From: Bacillota bacterium
Lineage (GTDB): Bacteria > Bacillota > Clostridia > Lachnospirales > Lachnospiraceae
DNA length: 14,871 nt
Reading direction: 5' to 3'
Assembly (NCBI GenBank): GCA_023419655.1
Contig: JAEZXP010000172.1
Span: 1 to 14,871, forward strand
In this document: positions 8,331 through 14,613 of the stretch, piece by piece
Numbering within the stretch: position 1 is the stretch's first letter
Layout: every line of letters starts with the position of its first letter
The notes under the pieces: generated by a model
What the model saw: only the letters and a program-made list of their open reading frames with translations
Databases searched by the model: none
What the model was told of the DNA's origin: nothing
Position numbers and translations under genes: made by a program

Positions 8331-8929
8331 GAGAATAAGTGAGTTATCATAATTGTTATTTGCTGGCGTAATACCTTCAAGTTTATGCTTCCATGATAAT
8401 GAAAAGCATGTTCCTGCCCTAAAATATCTGCCAAGGTATAAAGTAAGTACATTTTTTCGGATAAATTGGCTTTGGTGACATTTGGAGTATTAAAAGCGTT
8501 TACAAGTGCCGACAAAATCATATCCTCATACGCCGCAAAGTGCTGCATAATTTCCGGGTTTGTCTCCTGCATATGACCTAACTCGCTTACGGTTTGCTTT
8601 GAATTGATATAAAGATTGATAAATAAATCAATGCACTTGTCAATAAACACTTGTGTATTAACGGGTTTTGGGAGGTTCTCTAATTCATCTAATAATGGTC
8701 TGAGATGACTATCAAGAAAGTACTCAAAAGAAGCATTATAAATATCTTTCTTATCTTTGAAGTAGCTGTACACGGTTCCTGTAGAAACGCCTGCCGCCTT
8801 TGCTATTTCAACAGTGTTCGTATTGTAAAAACCTTTTTCACAGAATAAATCTAATCCGGCTTTTATTATTTTTGCTTTCTTTTCGATAGAGCGCTTCTGT
8901 ATCGGCTCACGAACAGGTAAATCACTCAA
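8312..8929 (-). CDS. TetR/AcrR-family transcriptional regulator
   Basis: The product (about 205 residues) starts with a TetR-type helix-turn-helix domain: AKIIKAGLDLFCEKGF, then TVEIAKAAGVSTGTVYSYF, then KDKKDIY (about residues 18-66). A helical C-terminal ligand/dimer domain of unknown specificity follows. On the minus strand AAAGGTGG lies about 8 nt before a TTG at 8929, which I take as the start. The open frame extends to GTG at 8941, but that codon overlaps the ribosome binding site. It is divergent from the GNAT acetyltransferase gene and very likely controls it and itself; the operator candidates lie between them. It converges on leuA with a shared terminator and is probably unrelated to leucine control. 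Confidence 0.9.
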   Translation of the reverse strand: MSDLPVREPIQKRSIEKKAKIIKAGLDLFCEKGFYNTNTVEIAKAAGVSTGTVYSYFKDKKDIYNASFEYFLDSHLRPLLDELENLPKPVNTQVFIDKCIDLFINLYINSKQTVSELGHMQETNPEIMQHFAAYEDMILSALVNAFNTPNVTKANLSEKMYLLYTLADILGQEHAFHYHGSINLKVLRQQITIMITHLFSKEMPS

Positions 8930-8955
8930 TTCCAGCACCACCTTTCATAAGGACA

Positions 8956-8984
8956 AGTATACCGTATAACACTCATTTGGTCAA
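8956..8984 (-). promoter_or_regulatory. promoter of the tetR-type gene
   Basis: On the minus strand TTGACC (plus-strand 8984-8979) and TATACT (8961-8956) are separated by exactly 17 bp. The start would be near 8949, a very short leader. The elements overlap palindromes expected of an autoregulatory operator. Confidence 0.8.
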
Positions 8985-9006
8985 TGAATGTGAAGGATTA
9001 TTCATA
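8958..9006. promoter_or_regulatory. candidate TetR operators between divergent promoters
   Basis: Three inverted repeats overlap the two promoters. TATAC-C-GTATA (8958-8968) covers the regulator's -10. TCATT-TGGTC-AATGA (8973-8987, arms extendable to seven bases with one mismatch) covers its -35. ATGAAT with ATTCAT ten bases apart (8984-8989 and 9000-9005) reaches the edge of the acetyltransferase -35. TATTCATATT occurs at 8999-9008 and again at 9051-9060 in the acetyltransferase leader. Any of these could be the binding site; the sequence does not decide which. Confidence 0.5.
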
Positions 9007-9035
9007 TTGACAATAAAAGCGGTAATTACTATAAT
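9007..9035 (+). promoter_or_regulatory. consensus promoter of the GNAT acetyltransferase gene
   Basis: TTGACA (9007-9012) and TATAAT (9030-9035) are perfect consensus hexamers with a 17-bp spacer. The predicted start near 9042 coincides with an upstream in-frame ATG, which argues that the true start codon is the later one at 9078. A promoter this strong is normally held down by a repressor, consistent with the divergent TetR-type gene. Confidence 0.9.
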
Positions 9036-9077
9036 AAGAACATGAAACAATATTCATATTTGAAAGGGGAGTATCAC

Positions 9078-9551
9078 ATGAAAAAATTACTGCTTCGACA
9101 GCTTTGTGATGAGGATGTTGCTTTATTAGAAAAATGGCTTCATGTACCCCATGTAGCGGCATGGTATCACGACCCGTTGGATTGGATTGATGAAATCCGG
9201 AAAAGGAATAATGAGTTTTCATTTTTACATCATTTCATAGTAGAAGCAGAGGGCAAACCTATTGGCTTTTGTCAATACTACGAATATCGTCACAGCGGAG
9301 AGGACTGGCATGGCCACACGGACATTGACGGCACTTACAGCATTGATTACCTGATTGGCGAGACCGGATACCTTGGTAAGGGATTTGGTAAAGGAATTGT
9401 TCAGTCGTTAATCGAAAAAGTCGGATTGCAAAACAATGCAAAGCGTATTATTGTGCAGCCTGAACAGGAAAACAAGCCTTCCTGCAATGCACTGCTGTCA
9501 TGCGGCTTTTCTTTTGACACGAATAATGGAATCTTTATCATGGAATTCTAA
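9078..9551 (+). CDS. GNAT N-acetyltransferase, AAC(6')-like
   Basis: The 157-residue product is a single GNAT domain. It opens LLLRQLCDEDVALLEKWL, has the beta-strand IGFCQYYEY, and carries the acetyl-CoA pyrophosphate loop LGKGFGKG (residues 99-106), then IIVQPEQENKPSCNALLSCGF. The order and the WLHVPHVAAWYHDP segment resemble aminoglycoside 6'-N-acetyltransferases and related small-molecule or protein acetyltransferases; the substrate is not determined by sequence. AAAGGGGAG (9063-9071) lies 6 nt before ATG 9078. The in-frame ATG at 9042 is at the predicted transcription start and is rejected. Control by the divergent TetR-type regulator is likely. A resistance role is possible but unproven. 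Confidence 0.88.
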   Translation: MKKLLLRQLCDEDVALLEKWLHVPHVAAWYHDPLDWIDEIRKRNNEFSFLHHFIVEAEGKPIGFCQYYEYRHSGEDWHGHTDIDGTYSIDYLIGETGYLGKGFGKGIVQSLIEKVGLQNNAKRIIVQPEQENKPSCNALLSCGFSFDTNNGIFIMEF

Positions 9552-9703
9552 TTCGTTTTTATATTTTCTTATCATTATTCTTGAGGACTATTTTACGGCT
9601 CTAATCGATATAGTGATGATTAATCCATCAAAACAAGGAAAAAATATAGAAAGGCTGTAAAATATAAACCCGTATCGTAAGGTTTTTGTAATATCCCGTA
9701 TCC

Positions 9704-9733
9704 TTGACGCATTATAGGGCTTAGTGATATAAT
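9704..9733 (+). promoter_or_regulatory. promoter of the repeat-bearing leader and teichoic acid operon
   Basis: TTGACG (9704-9709) and TATAAT (9728-9733) have an 18-bp spacer, with a start near 9740. CCCGTATC occurs twice just upstream (9669-9676 and 9695-9702), a possible activator site. The preceding 9552-9703 holds only a weak hairpin (AAACC 9666-9670 with GGTTT 9681-9685, then TT), perhaps the end of the acetyltransferase transcript; no gene is supported there. Confidence 0.7.
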
Positions 9734-9769
9734 GTACGCGAATAAGCGGATTAGTCCATGGAAATCAAT

Positions 9770-9809
9770 ACGATTTATATGACATGATTTTTATGTCATA
9801 GTAAATCGT
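9770..9809 (+). other. 16-bp hairpin in the leader
   Basis: ACGATTTATATGACAT (9770-9785) pairs with 9793-9809 over 16 bp, with one bulged G (9801) and loop GATTTTT. It is the strongest single helix of the leader and has no T run, so it is not a terminator. Confidence 0.75.
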
Positions 9810-9836
9810 GTTGGTTGACATGGATAAGTGCAACGC

Positions 9837-9863
9837 GAACGAAAGAACGCAGTTCTTTCGTTC
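9837..9863 (+). other. perfect 12-bp inverted repeat with GCA loop
   Basis: GAACGAAAGAAC (9837-9848) and GTTCTTTCGTTC (9852-9863) are exact reverse complements around GCA. The 9-bp segment CTAATCCGC begins at the very next base. Repeat copies 2 and 3 carry a shorter hairpin, AAAACC-GCA-GGTTTT, in the same place with the same loop. Confidence 0.8.
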
Positions 9864-10027
9864 CTAATCCGCGTAAGGTGTATAGAAGCGTAAGCGGATA
9901 AACTGACAAAACCGCAGGTTTTCGTTCCTAATCCGCGTAAGATGTATAGAGCCGTAAGCGGATAAACTGACAAAACCGCAGGTTTTTGTTCTTAATCCGC
10001 ATAAAGTGTATAGAACCGTAAGCGGAT
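9844..10027 (+). repeat. tandem repeat, 64-bp period, three copies
   Basis: Taking CGTTCC at 9859 as reference, the unit recurs at 9923 and 9987, exactly 64 bp apart. Copies 1 and 2 differ at 3 of 49 positions; copy 3 differs from copy 2 at 6 of 41 positions before diverging. Each unit has a GCA-loop hairpin, an ATCCGC, a core containing TGTATAGA and CGTAA, and a GCGGAT. There are no unique spacers, so this is not CRISPR-like. Confidence 0.85.
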
Positions 10028-10045
10028 GCTTTCATCCGCTTTTAC
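10020..10045 (+). terminator. terminator-like hairpin before the operon
   Basis: AAGCGGAT (10020-10027) pairs with ATCCGCTT (10034-10041) around GCTTTC; the T run is CTTTTAC (10039-10045). The left arm is the GCGGAT of repeat copy 3, so the upstream ATCCGC (9995-10000) competes for it. This makes it a conditional terminator candidate 46 nt before the next start codon. Confidence 0.5.
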
Positions 10046-10087
10046 ATGGTATAGCAAGTAATCCTAAAATCAAGTGGAGGCTAGATA

Positions 10088-12502
10088 ATGAAGGTTAGCA
10101 TAATCATTCCGTTTCATAAAGGAGAGGCATTTTTAAAAGATTGTCTGGATAGCTTAGCGGCACAGACATACCGTGATATGGAGGTTATTATCGTTAGTGA
10201 CCATGCACCGGAGGAAGAACTGGCATGTCTTACGGAGTATGAAGGTGAACTTAACCTGAAATTATACCATCTTGAGAATAAGACGGGGGTGGCTGCGGCA
10301 AGGAATATGGGCTTAGACGCAGCGACCGGAGATTATATATATTTTCTTGACAGTGATGATTATCTATATGAAGATGCCATCCAGACCCTTGTCTTGGGTG
10401 CTCTTGAAAGAGATGACGATATTATCTATGGTAAAAAGAAGCCTACCTGGTTTCAGAGAAGTGTATATTTGCTGAGAGAGCAGCAGGAGCAGGAAGCCTT
10501 AGACCAGGAAGAAGAAAAGGATGAAAATGATCTGGAAACACCGGAGCTCAAGATGGAGGACGACCAGGAGGACGAATCCGGAAATCAAGGCGATGGCTCG
10601 GAGGACCCTTCGGATGATAGGGACAGCAAAGAGGAAGGCGAGGACTCAAAGCAGGATAGAAGGGACAGGAGAACCAGTCCGGAAGATGATGAAGACGATT
10701 ATATCCGTGATGAGGATTTATCTGAAGAGGAGCTGCAGCTTCGCAGAGAAGCCAGAACCAGAACGGCATACCGTATACTTGTCAGTAAAAGAAAGGGCGT
10801 TAGAAATATATCCGTTCTCAATATCTTATTCAGACGGAGCCTTATTGAAGATAACGGACTGAGATTTCCTGAAAACCTGGTTTATTTTTCGGATATACCA
10901 TTTCTTATGGAAGCCTTATCAAAAACCAACCGGTACAAAAAACGATTTGGGGCGGTCTATGTCAAGAGGAAGCATAATGATGCCATTAATTTCCCCGCTC
11001 TTTCACAAGTAAGGGACCCGAACCGTTTTAATGAATATATTGAGGCGTATTATGAAACCATCAAAAGAATCCCAAAGATATCGGATTTAAAAGACCGGTT
11101 TGATAAAAAATATGTTAATTATTATGCAAAAGTGTATGCGCCCCGGTTAAAAAGAAGTGCAAATGATATGTGGCGTGAAGAGTATTTTATCCAGATGAGC
11201 AGGCTGTTTAAAGAAATTAACAGGAATGTCATCAAGGAGCTTCGAGGCTATAAGCGGAGGCTTGTTAAGGCGTTGCTAAAACAGGATGTGAACAAATCCA
11301 TAAAGATTGTAAAGGCACATCTGGGTTATAAGAAATTGAAAAGGATTATCCGTAATAGAAAAGCTCTCGGAAAATTTTTATATATCCATGTATTCTTAAA
11401 GAAGCCGATGGCGCATGACTGGATATTATTTGAGAGCTTCTTTGGCAAGAGCTATTCAGACAGCCCGAAATACATCTACGAATACATCGCCTCGAACATA
11501 CCCGGAAAATACAGATGTGTCTGGGTTATCGATAAAAGGGGAACGAAGATTCCGTTCAGACATAAGAAGATTAAGCGGTTTAGCCTGCGGTATTATTATT
11601 ATCTGGCAAAATGCGGCTATAAAGTTTTTAACAGCAGACAACCGGAGTGGATGGTAAAAAGAGAGGAAGAAGTGTTCTTACAGACCTGGCACGGAACTCC
11701 TTTAAAGAAGCTGGTATTTGACATAGAGGATATTAATTCAGCGACACCGAAATATAAGCAGCAGGTGTATAAGCAGTCCAGAGCCTGGGATTATCTGATT
11801 GCAGCCAACGGCTTTAGCAGTGAGACCTTCAAACGGTGCTTTTTGTTTGATAATACTATTCTGGAGACCGGCTATCCAAGAAATGATATTCTTCATTCTC
11901 CTGACCGGGACCAGATTGCTGCTATTATCCGAAACAGACTGGGTATACCGAAGGATAAAAAGACAATCCTCTATGCACCAACCTGGAGGGATGACGAGTA
12001 CTATGGCAAAGGCCAGTACAAATTCGAGCTTCGTTTAAATCTTGATTTGATGAGAGAAAAGCTTGGTGATGAGTACGTCATCCTGCTTAGAACCCACTAT
12101 TTTATAGCAGATTCTCTTGATGTCAGTGCTTTAAAGGGCTTTGCCTATAATGTCAGCAAATACGATGATATTTCAGAGCTTTATTTGATATCCGATATAT
12201 TAATAACGGATTATTCATCGGTATTCTTTGATTTTGCCAATTTAAAGAGACCCATGCTGTTCTTTACCTATGATTTGGAGAAGTACAGGGATGTTCTCAG
12301 GGGCTTTTATATTGATATTGAGAAGGAAGTTCCGGGTCCCTTGGTATATACCTCGGAAGAAGTTATTGAAAGTATAAAGAATATTGATTTGGTAGCGCAA
12401 GAGTATCAGGATAGATATGAGAAATTTTATAACAGATTTTGTGGCTGGGAAGATGGACAGGCATCGAAAAAAGTGGTAGAATCGGTATTTAAGGTGAATT
12501 GA
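10088..12502 (+). CDS. fused GT2 glycosyltransferase / CDP-glycerol glycerophosphotransferase
   Basis: An 804-residue two-domain enzyme. The N terminus (about 1-115, resuming after 225) is a GT2 fold with IIPFHKGEAFLKDCLDSL and DSDD (D88, D90). The C-terminal half (about 430-800) is a TagB/TagF-type transferase that adds glycerol phosphate from CDP-glycerol. It has TWHGTPLKKL (H535), YAPTWRDDEYY, RTHYF (H670) and ITDYSSVFFDFA (D708). H535 and H670 sit where the two catalytic histidines of TagF are expected. Between the halves of the GT2 fold, residues 131-222 are low-complexity and highly acidic with a late basic patch, an unusual insertion. GGAGG (10076-10080) precedes ATG 10088 by 7 nt. First gene of a teichoic-acid-type operon; the exact polymer cannot be read from sequence. 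Confidence 0.9.
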   Translation: MKVSIIIPFHKGEAFLKDCLDSLAAQTYRDMEVIIVSDHAPEEELACLTEYEGELNLKLYHLENKTGVAAARNMGLDAATGDYIYFLDSDDYLYEDAIQTLVLGALERDDDIIYGKKKPTWFQRSVYLLREQQEQEALDQEEEKDENDLETPELKMEDDQEDESGNQGDGSEDPSDDRDSKEEGEDSKQDRRDRRTSPEDDEDDYIRDEDLSEEELQLRREARTRTAYRILVSKRKGVRNISVLNILFRRSLIEDNGLRFPENLVYFSDIPFLMEALSKTNRYKKRFGAVYVKRKHNDAINFPALSQVRDPNRFNEYIEAYYETIKRIPKISDLKDRFDKKYVNYYAKVYAPRLKRSANDMWREEYFIQMSRLFKEINRNVIKELRGYKRRLVKALLKQDVNKSIKIVKAHLGYKKLKRIIRNRKALGKFLYIHVFLKKPMAHDWILFESFFGKSYSDSPKYIYEYIASNIPGKYRCVWVIDKRGTKIPFRHKKIKRFSLRYYYYLAKCGYKVFNSRQPEWMVKREEEVFLQTWHGTPLKKLVFDIEDINSATPKYKQQVYKQSRAWDYLIAANGFSSETFKRCFLFDNTILETGYPRNDILHSPDRDQIAAIIRNRLGIPKDKKTILYAPTWRDDEYYGKGQYKFELRLNLDLMREKLGDEYVILLRTHYFIADSLDVSALKGFAYNVSKYDDISELYLISDILITDYSSVFFDFANLKRPMLFFTYDLEKYRDVLRGFYIDIEKEVPGPLVYTSEEVIESIKNIDLVAQEYQDRYEKFYNRFCGWEDGQASKKVVESVFKVN

Positions 12503-12530
12503 TTTTATTAATAAATGGATGGAGATAAAT

Positions 12531-13298
12531 TTGGATAGAGTATTTAAGAATTTTAAAAAGTACAGGTACCTTTTATTTGAGCTTACAAAGAAGAATATTA
12601 AGTTAAAATACAGGCGTTCATATCTTGGCATTATGTGGACGCTTTTAGAGCCGATTTTAACAGCTTTTGTATTAACGCTGGTATTTGTTAATTTCAGGGG
12701 CAACAATGATGCGGCATTTCCTGTATATATATTGACGGGAAGACTTTTATATTCGTTTTTTTCACAATCTACAAAGCAGGCAATGAAATCCATACGCAGC
12801 AACAGCGCAATGATTAAGAAGGTATATGTTCCCAAGTATATTTATCCTCTGTCAAATGTATTGTCGAACTTTATTATTTTTGTAATTTCAATGGCAGTTT
12901 TACTTGGAGCAATGGTTATATTTAAGGTTTATCCGACCATCTATCTATTTAATGCCATTGTACCACTTATTCTGCTTCTGATACTTAACCTCGGGGTGGG
13001 ATTGATTCTGTCAACTCTGGCGGTCTTTTTCCGCGATATGGAGTACCTGTGGGATGTTGTACTAATGATGATTATGTATACTTCCGCTATATTTTACTCT
13101 GCAGACAAAATAAAAGCACAGTGGATTTTTAAATTTAATCCGATTTATCATATAATTGTTAACTTTAGAAATAGTGTGTACGGGCAGCCTCTTGATATGA
13201 ATTCACTAATGATTTCAATGGGGTACAGCTTTGCTTCTATTATTATTGGTATTATTATATTCTACAAAAAGCAGGACAAATTCATACTGAATATTTAA
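12531..13298 (+). CDS. tagG: teichoic-acid-type ABC exporter permease (TagG/ABC-2)
   Basis: About 255 residues with six predicted membrane helices (around 37-57, 62-80, 104-131, 135-164, 171-191, 224-247). The amphipathic front contains KNIKLKYRRSYLGIMW, the family pattern just before helix 1. With the ATPase encoded next, it forms the exporter that moves lipid-linked teichoic acid or similar polysaccharide across the membrane. Start choice: GGAG at 12521-12524 sits 6 nt before a TTG at 12531, whereas the in-frame ATG at 12519 has no ribosome binding site, so I use TTG. The gap after the glycerophosphotransferase gene is 28 bp, with no promoter or terminator. The family is certain; teichoic acid as cargo is inferred from the neighbours. 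Confidence 0.9.
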   Translation: MDRVFKNFKKYRYLLFELTKKNIKLKYRRSYLGIMWTLLEPILTAFVLTLVFVNFRGNNDAAFPVYILTGRLLYSFFSQSTKQAMKSIRSNSAMIKKVYVPKYIYPLSNVLSNFIIFVISMAVLLGAMVIFKVYPTIYLFNAIVPLILLLILNLGVGLILSTLAVFFRDMEYLWDVVLMMIMYTSAIFYSADKIKAQWIFKFNPIYHIIVNFRNSVYGQPLDMNSLMISMGYSFASIIIGIIIFYKKQDKFILNI

Positions 13299-13331
13299 GC
13301 ACACATAGCAGATTTGAATATGGAGGATATT

Positions 13332-14177
13332 GTGGGTAAAGAGGTATTGAAGGTTGACAAAATCGGAATGCGATTCAACCTGATGGAGAAGAAGGTAGAT
13401 AACTTTAAAGAGTTTATTATTAAACTAGTAAAAAATGAAATAAGATATCAGGAATTTTGGGCTCTTAAGGATATATCCTTTACGATAAAGGAGGGAGACC
13501 GCCTTGGAATTCTTGGTCTGAATGGTGCGGGAAAAAGTACCCTTCTAAAGATTATTGCAGGCGTTCTAAAAGCATCTGAAGGAGAGCTGTCGGTAAAGGG
13601 TAAGATTGTTCCTTTATTGGAGCTGGGTGCAGGTTTTGATGTCCAGTATACCGGTGCGGAAAATATCTACCTGTATGGGGCGGTATTGGGCTATCCCAGA
13701 GAATTTATTAATGAAAAGTTTAGTGATATTGTGGAGTTTTCGGAGCTGGGAGAATTCATTAATGTACCGGTAAAGAACTATTCTTCCGGTATGAAGGCAA
13801 GACTGGGATTTTCGATAGCCACGATAATGGATCCGGAAATCCTTATTCTGGACGAGGTTCTATCTGTGGGAGATGCAAAATTCCGCAAAAAGAGTGAAAA
13901 ACGAATCCTTGAAATGTTTGATAAAGGAATTACGGTTCTCTTCGTATCCCATTCGATAGAGCAGGTGAGAAGAATCTGTAACAGGGCGATTATTCTGGAT
14001 AAGGGAACGCTGATTGCAGACGGACCGGCAGATAAAATCTGCTCTATATATGAGGAGGTATTTATTGAGCCAAAAAAGGTTGAGCCAAAAAAGAAGAAAA
14101 AGAAAAAGAAGAAACCACCTGTAGAAGCAGCAACGGCAGAAAATAATATAGCATTGAATAAGGAGGATATTCTCTGA
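13332..14177 (+). CDS. tagH: teichoic-acid-type ABC exporter ATPase (TagH) with poly-lysine tail
   Basis: About 281 residues forming one nucleotide-binding domain: Walker A GLNGAGKST (62-70, K68), signature SSGMKAR (151-157), Walker B ILILDE (D174, E175) and the switch histidine H207 in VSHS. The order and the MRFNLMEKK...FWALKDISF opening match TagH/RfbE-type polysaccharide exporters. It powers TagG. The C terminus carries nine consecutive lysines (253-261) after a PKKVEPKK segment, then a mixed tail ending NKEDIL; this replaces the long extension of Bacillus TagH. Start: GGAGG (13322-13326) lies 5 nt before GTG 13332, while ATG 13320 overlaps that site and TTG 13314 has none. The A/G-only codons of the lysine run are prone to length change. 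Confidence 0.93.
   Translation: MGKEVLKVDKIGMRFNLMEKKVDNFKEFIIKLVKNEIRYQEFWALKDISFTIKEGDRLGILGLNGAGKSTLLKIIAGVLKASEGELSVKGKIVPLLELGAGFDVQYTGAENIYLYGAVLGYPREFINEKFSDIVEFSELGEFINVPVKNYSSGMKARLGFSIATIMDPEILILDEVLSVGDAKFRKKSEKRILEMFDKGITVLFVSHSIEQVRRICNRAIILDKGTLIADGPADKICSIYEEVFIEPKKVEPKKKKKKKKKPPVEAATAENNIALNKEDIL
14161..14166 (+). promoter_or_regulatory. strong ribosome binding site ahead of tagD
   Basis: AGGAGG inside the 3' end of tagH is 31 nt before the tagD ATG but 7 nt before an in-frame CTG (14174) overlapping the tagH stop. It may serve a CTG start or promote coupled re-initiation. Confidence 0.5.
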
Positions 14178-14197
14178 ACGAAGAGAATTGTAAAGAA

Positions 14198-14584
14198 ATG
14201 AAAAAGGTTATCACATATGGGACATATGATCTTTTACATGTAGGTCATATTAATTTATTAAGAAGAGCCAGAGAACTGGGAGACTATCTGATTGTAGTGT
14301 TATCAACGGATGAATTTAATGCAATTAAGAATAAAAAGGCTTACCATAGCTACGAGGACCGTAAAATCATATTGGAATCGGTCCGCTATGTGGATGAAGT
14401 GCTGCCGGAATATAACTGGGAACAAAAAATTAGTGATGTGGTCGATAATCATGTGGATATATTCGTTATGGGTGATGACTGGGAAGGAAAATTTGATTTT
14501 CTGAAAGATTACTGTGAGGTAGTATACTTGCCCAGAACAGAGGGTATATCTACGACAAAGATAAAGAAAGATTTGCACAAATAA
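14198..14584 (+). CDS. tagD: glycerol-3-phosphate cytidylyltransferase
   Basis: TagD makes CDP-glycerol from CTP and sn-glycerol 3-phosphate, the donor for the CDP-glycerol transferases on either side. The 128-residue protein matches the family's usual length and shows the nucleotidyltransferase motif HVGH (H14, H17), the MGDDWEGKFDFL segment and the signature RTEGISTTK (113-121). The opening MKKVITYGTYDLL is where family members normally begin, supporting ATG 14198. However, only GTAAAGAA precedes it, while a perfect AGGAGG lies further upstream with an in-frame CTG at 14174 that would add eight residues. It lies 20 bp after tagH and 29 bp before the next gene, within the same operon. Confidence 0.95.
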   Translation: MKKVITYGTYDLLHVGHINLLRRARELGDYLIVVLSTDEFNAIKNKKAYHSYEDRKIILESVRYVDEVLPEYNWEQKISDVVDNHVDIFVMGDDWEGKFDFLKDYCEVVYLPRTEGISTTKIKKDLHK

Positions 14585-14613
14585 GAAACAGGAGCGGTTA
14601 AGAAAGGTACGGT

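Larger units (their letters stand above)
9740..10087 (+). ncRNA. structured leader or small RNA with alternating complementary repeats
   Basis: From the predicted start near 9740 to the ATG at 10088 there is no credible gene, but the region is dense in helices. GCGGAT occurs at 9746, 9894, 9958 and 10022; ATCCGC occurs at 9867, 9931, 9995 and 10034, in strict alternation. Pairing each GCGGAT with the next ATCCGC ends in a terminator-like hairpin. Pairing each ATCCGC with the next GCGGAT leaves the last ATCCGC free and prevents that hairpin. The first pair extends to 9 bp (9746-9754 with 9864-9872) and encloses two further hairpins. The region could be an attenuating leader for the operon or an independent RNA of about 300 nt. 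I do not recognise a named RNA family. Confidence 0.55.

Noticed and set aside
9042..9077. N-terminal extension of the GNAT acetyltransferase from ATG 9042
   Set aside because: The predicted transcription start is at about the same base and a strong ribosome binding site serves ATG 9078.
9436..9660. 74-codon plus-strand frame overlapping the acetyltransferase end
   Set aside because: It starts inside the GNAT gene in another frame without a ribosome binding site; the codons past 9551 look like intergenic A/T-rich sequence.
9791..9973. 60-codon minus-strand frame through the repeats
   Set aside because: It arises from the repeat sequence itself, with no start signal or recognisable protein.
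9844..10027. Possible CRISPR array in the repeat region
   Set aside because: The whole 64-bp unit is repeated, there are no unique spacers between short repeats, and no cas genes are near.
9552..10087. Mobile element or attachment site in the gene-free stretch
   Set aside because: I see no transposase remnant, no matching terminal repeats with target duplication, and no integrase or tRNA end.
12242..12835. 197-codon minus-strand open frame across the tagG start
   Set aside because: It is antisense to two clear genes, has no ribosome binding site or promoter that I can see, and its composition reflects the complement of membrane-helix codons.
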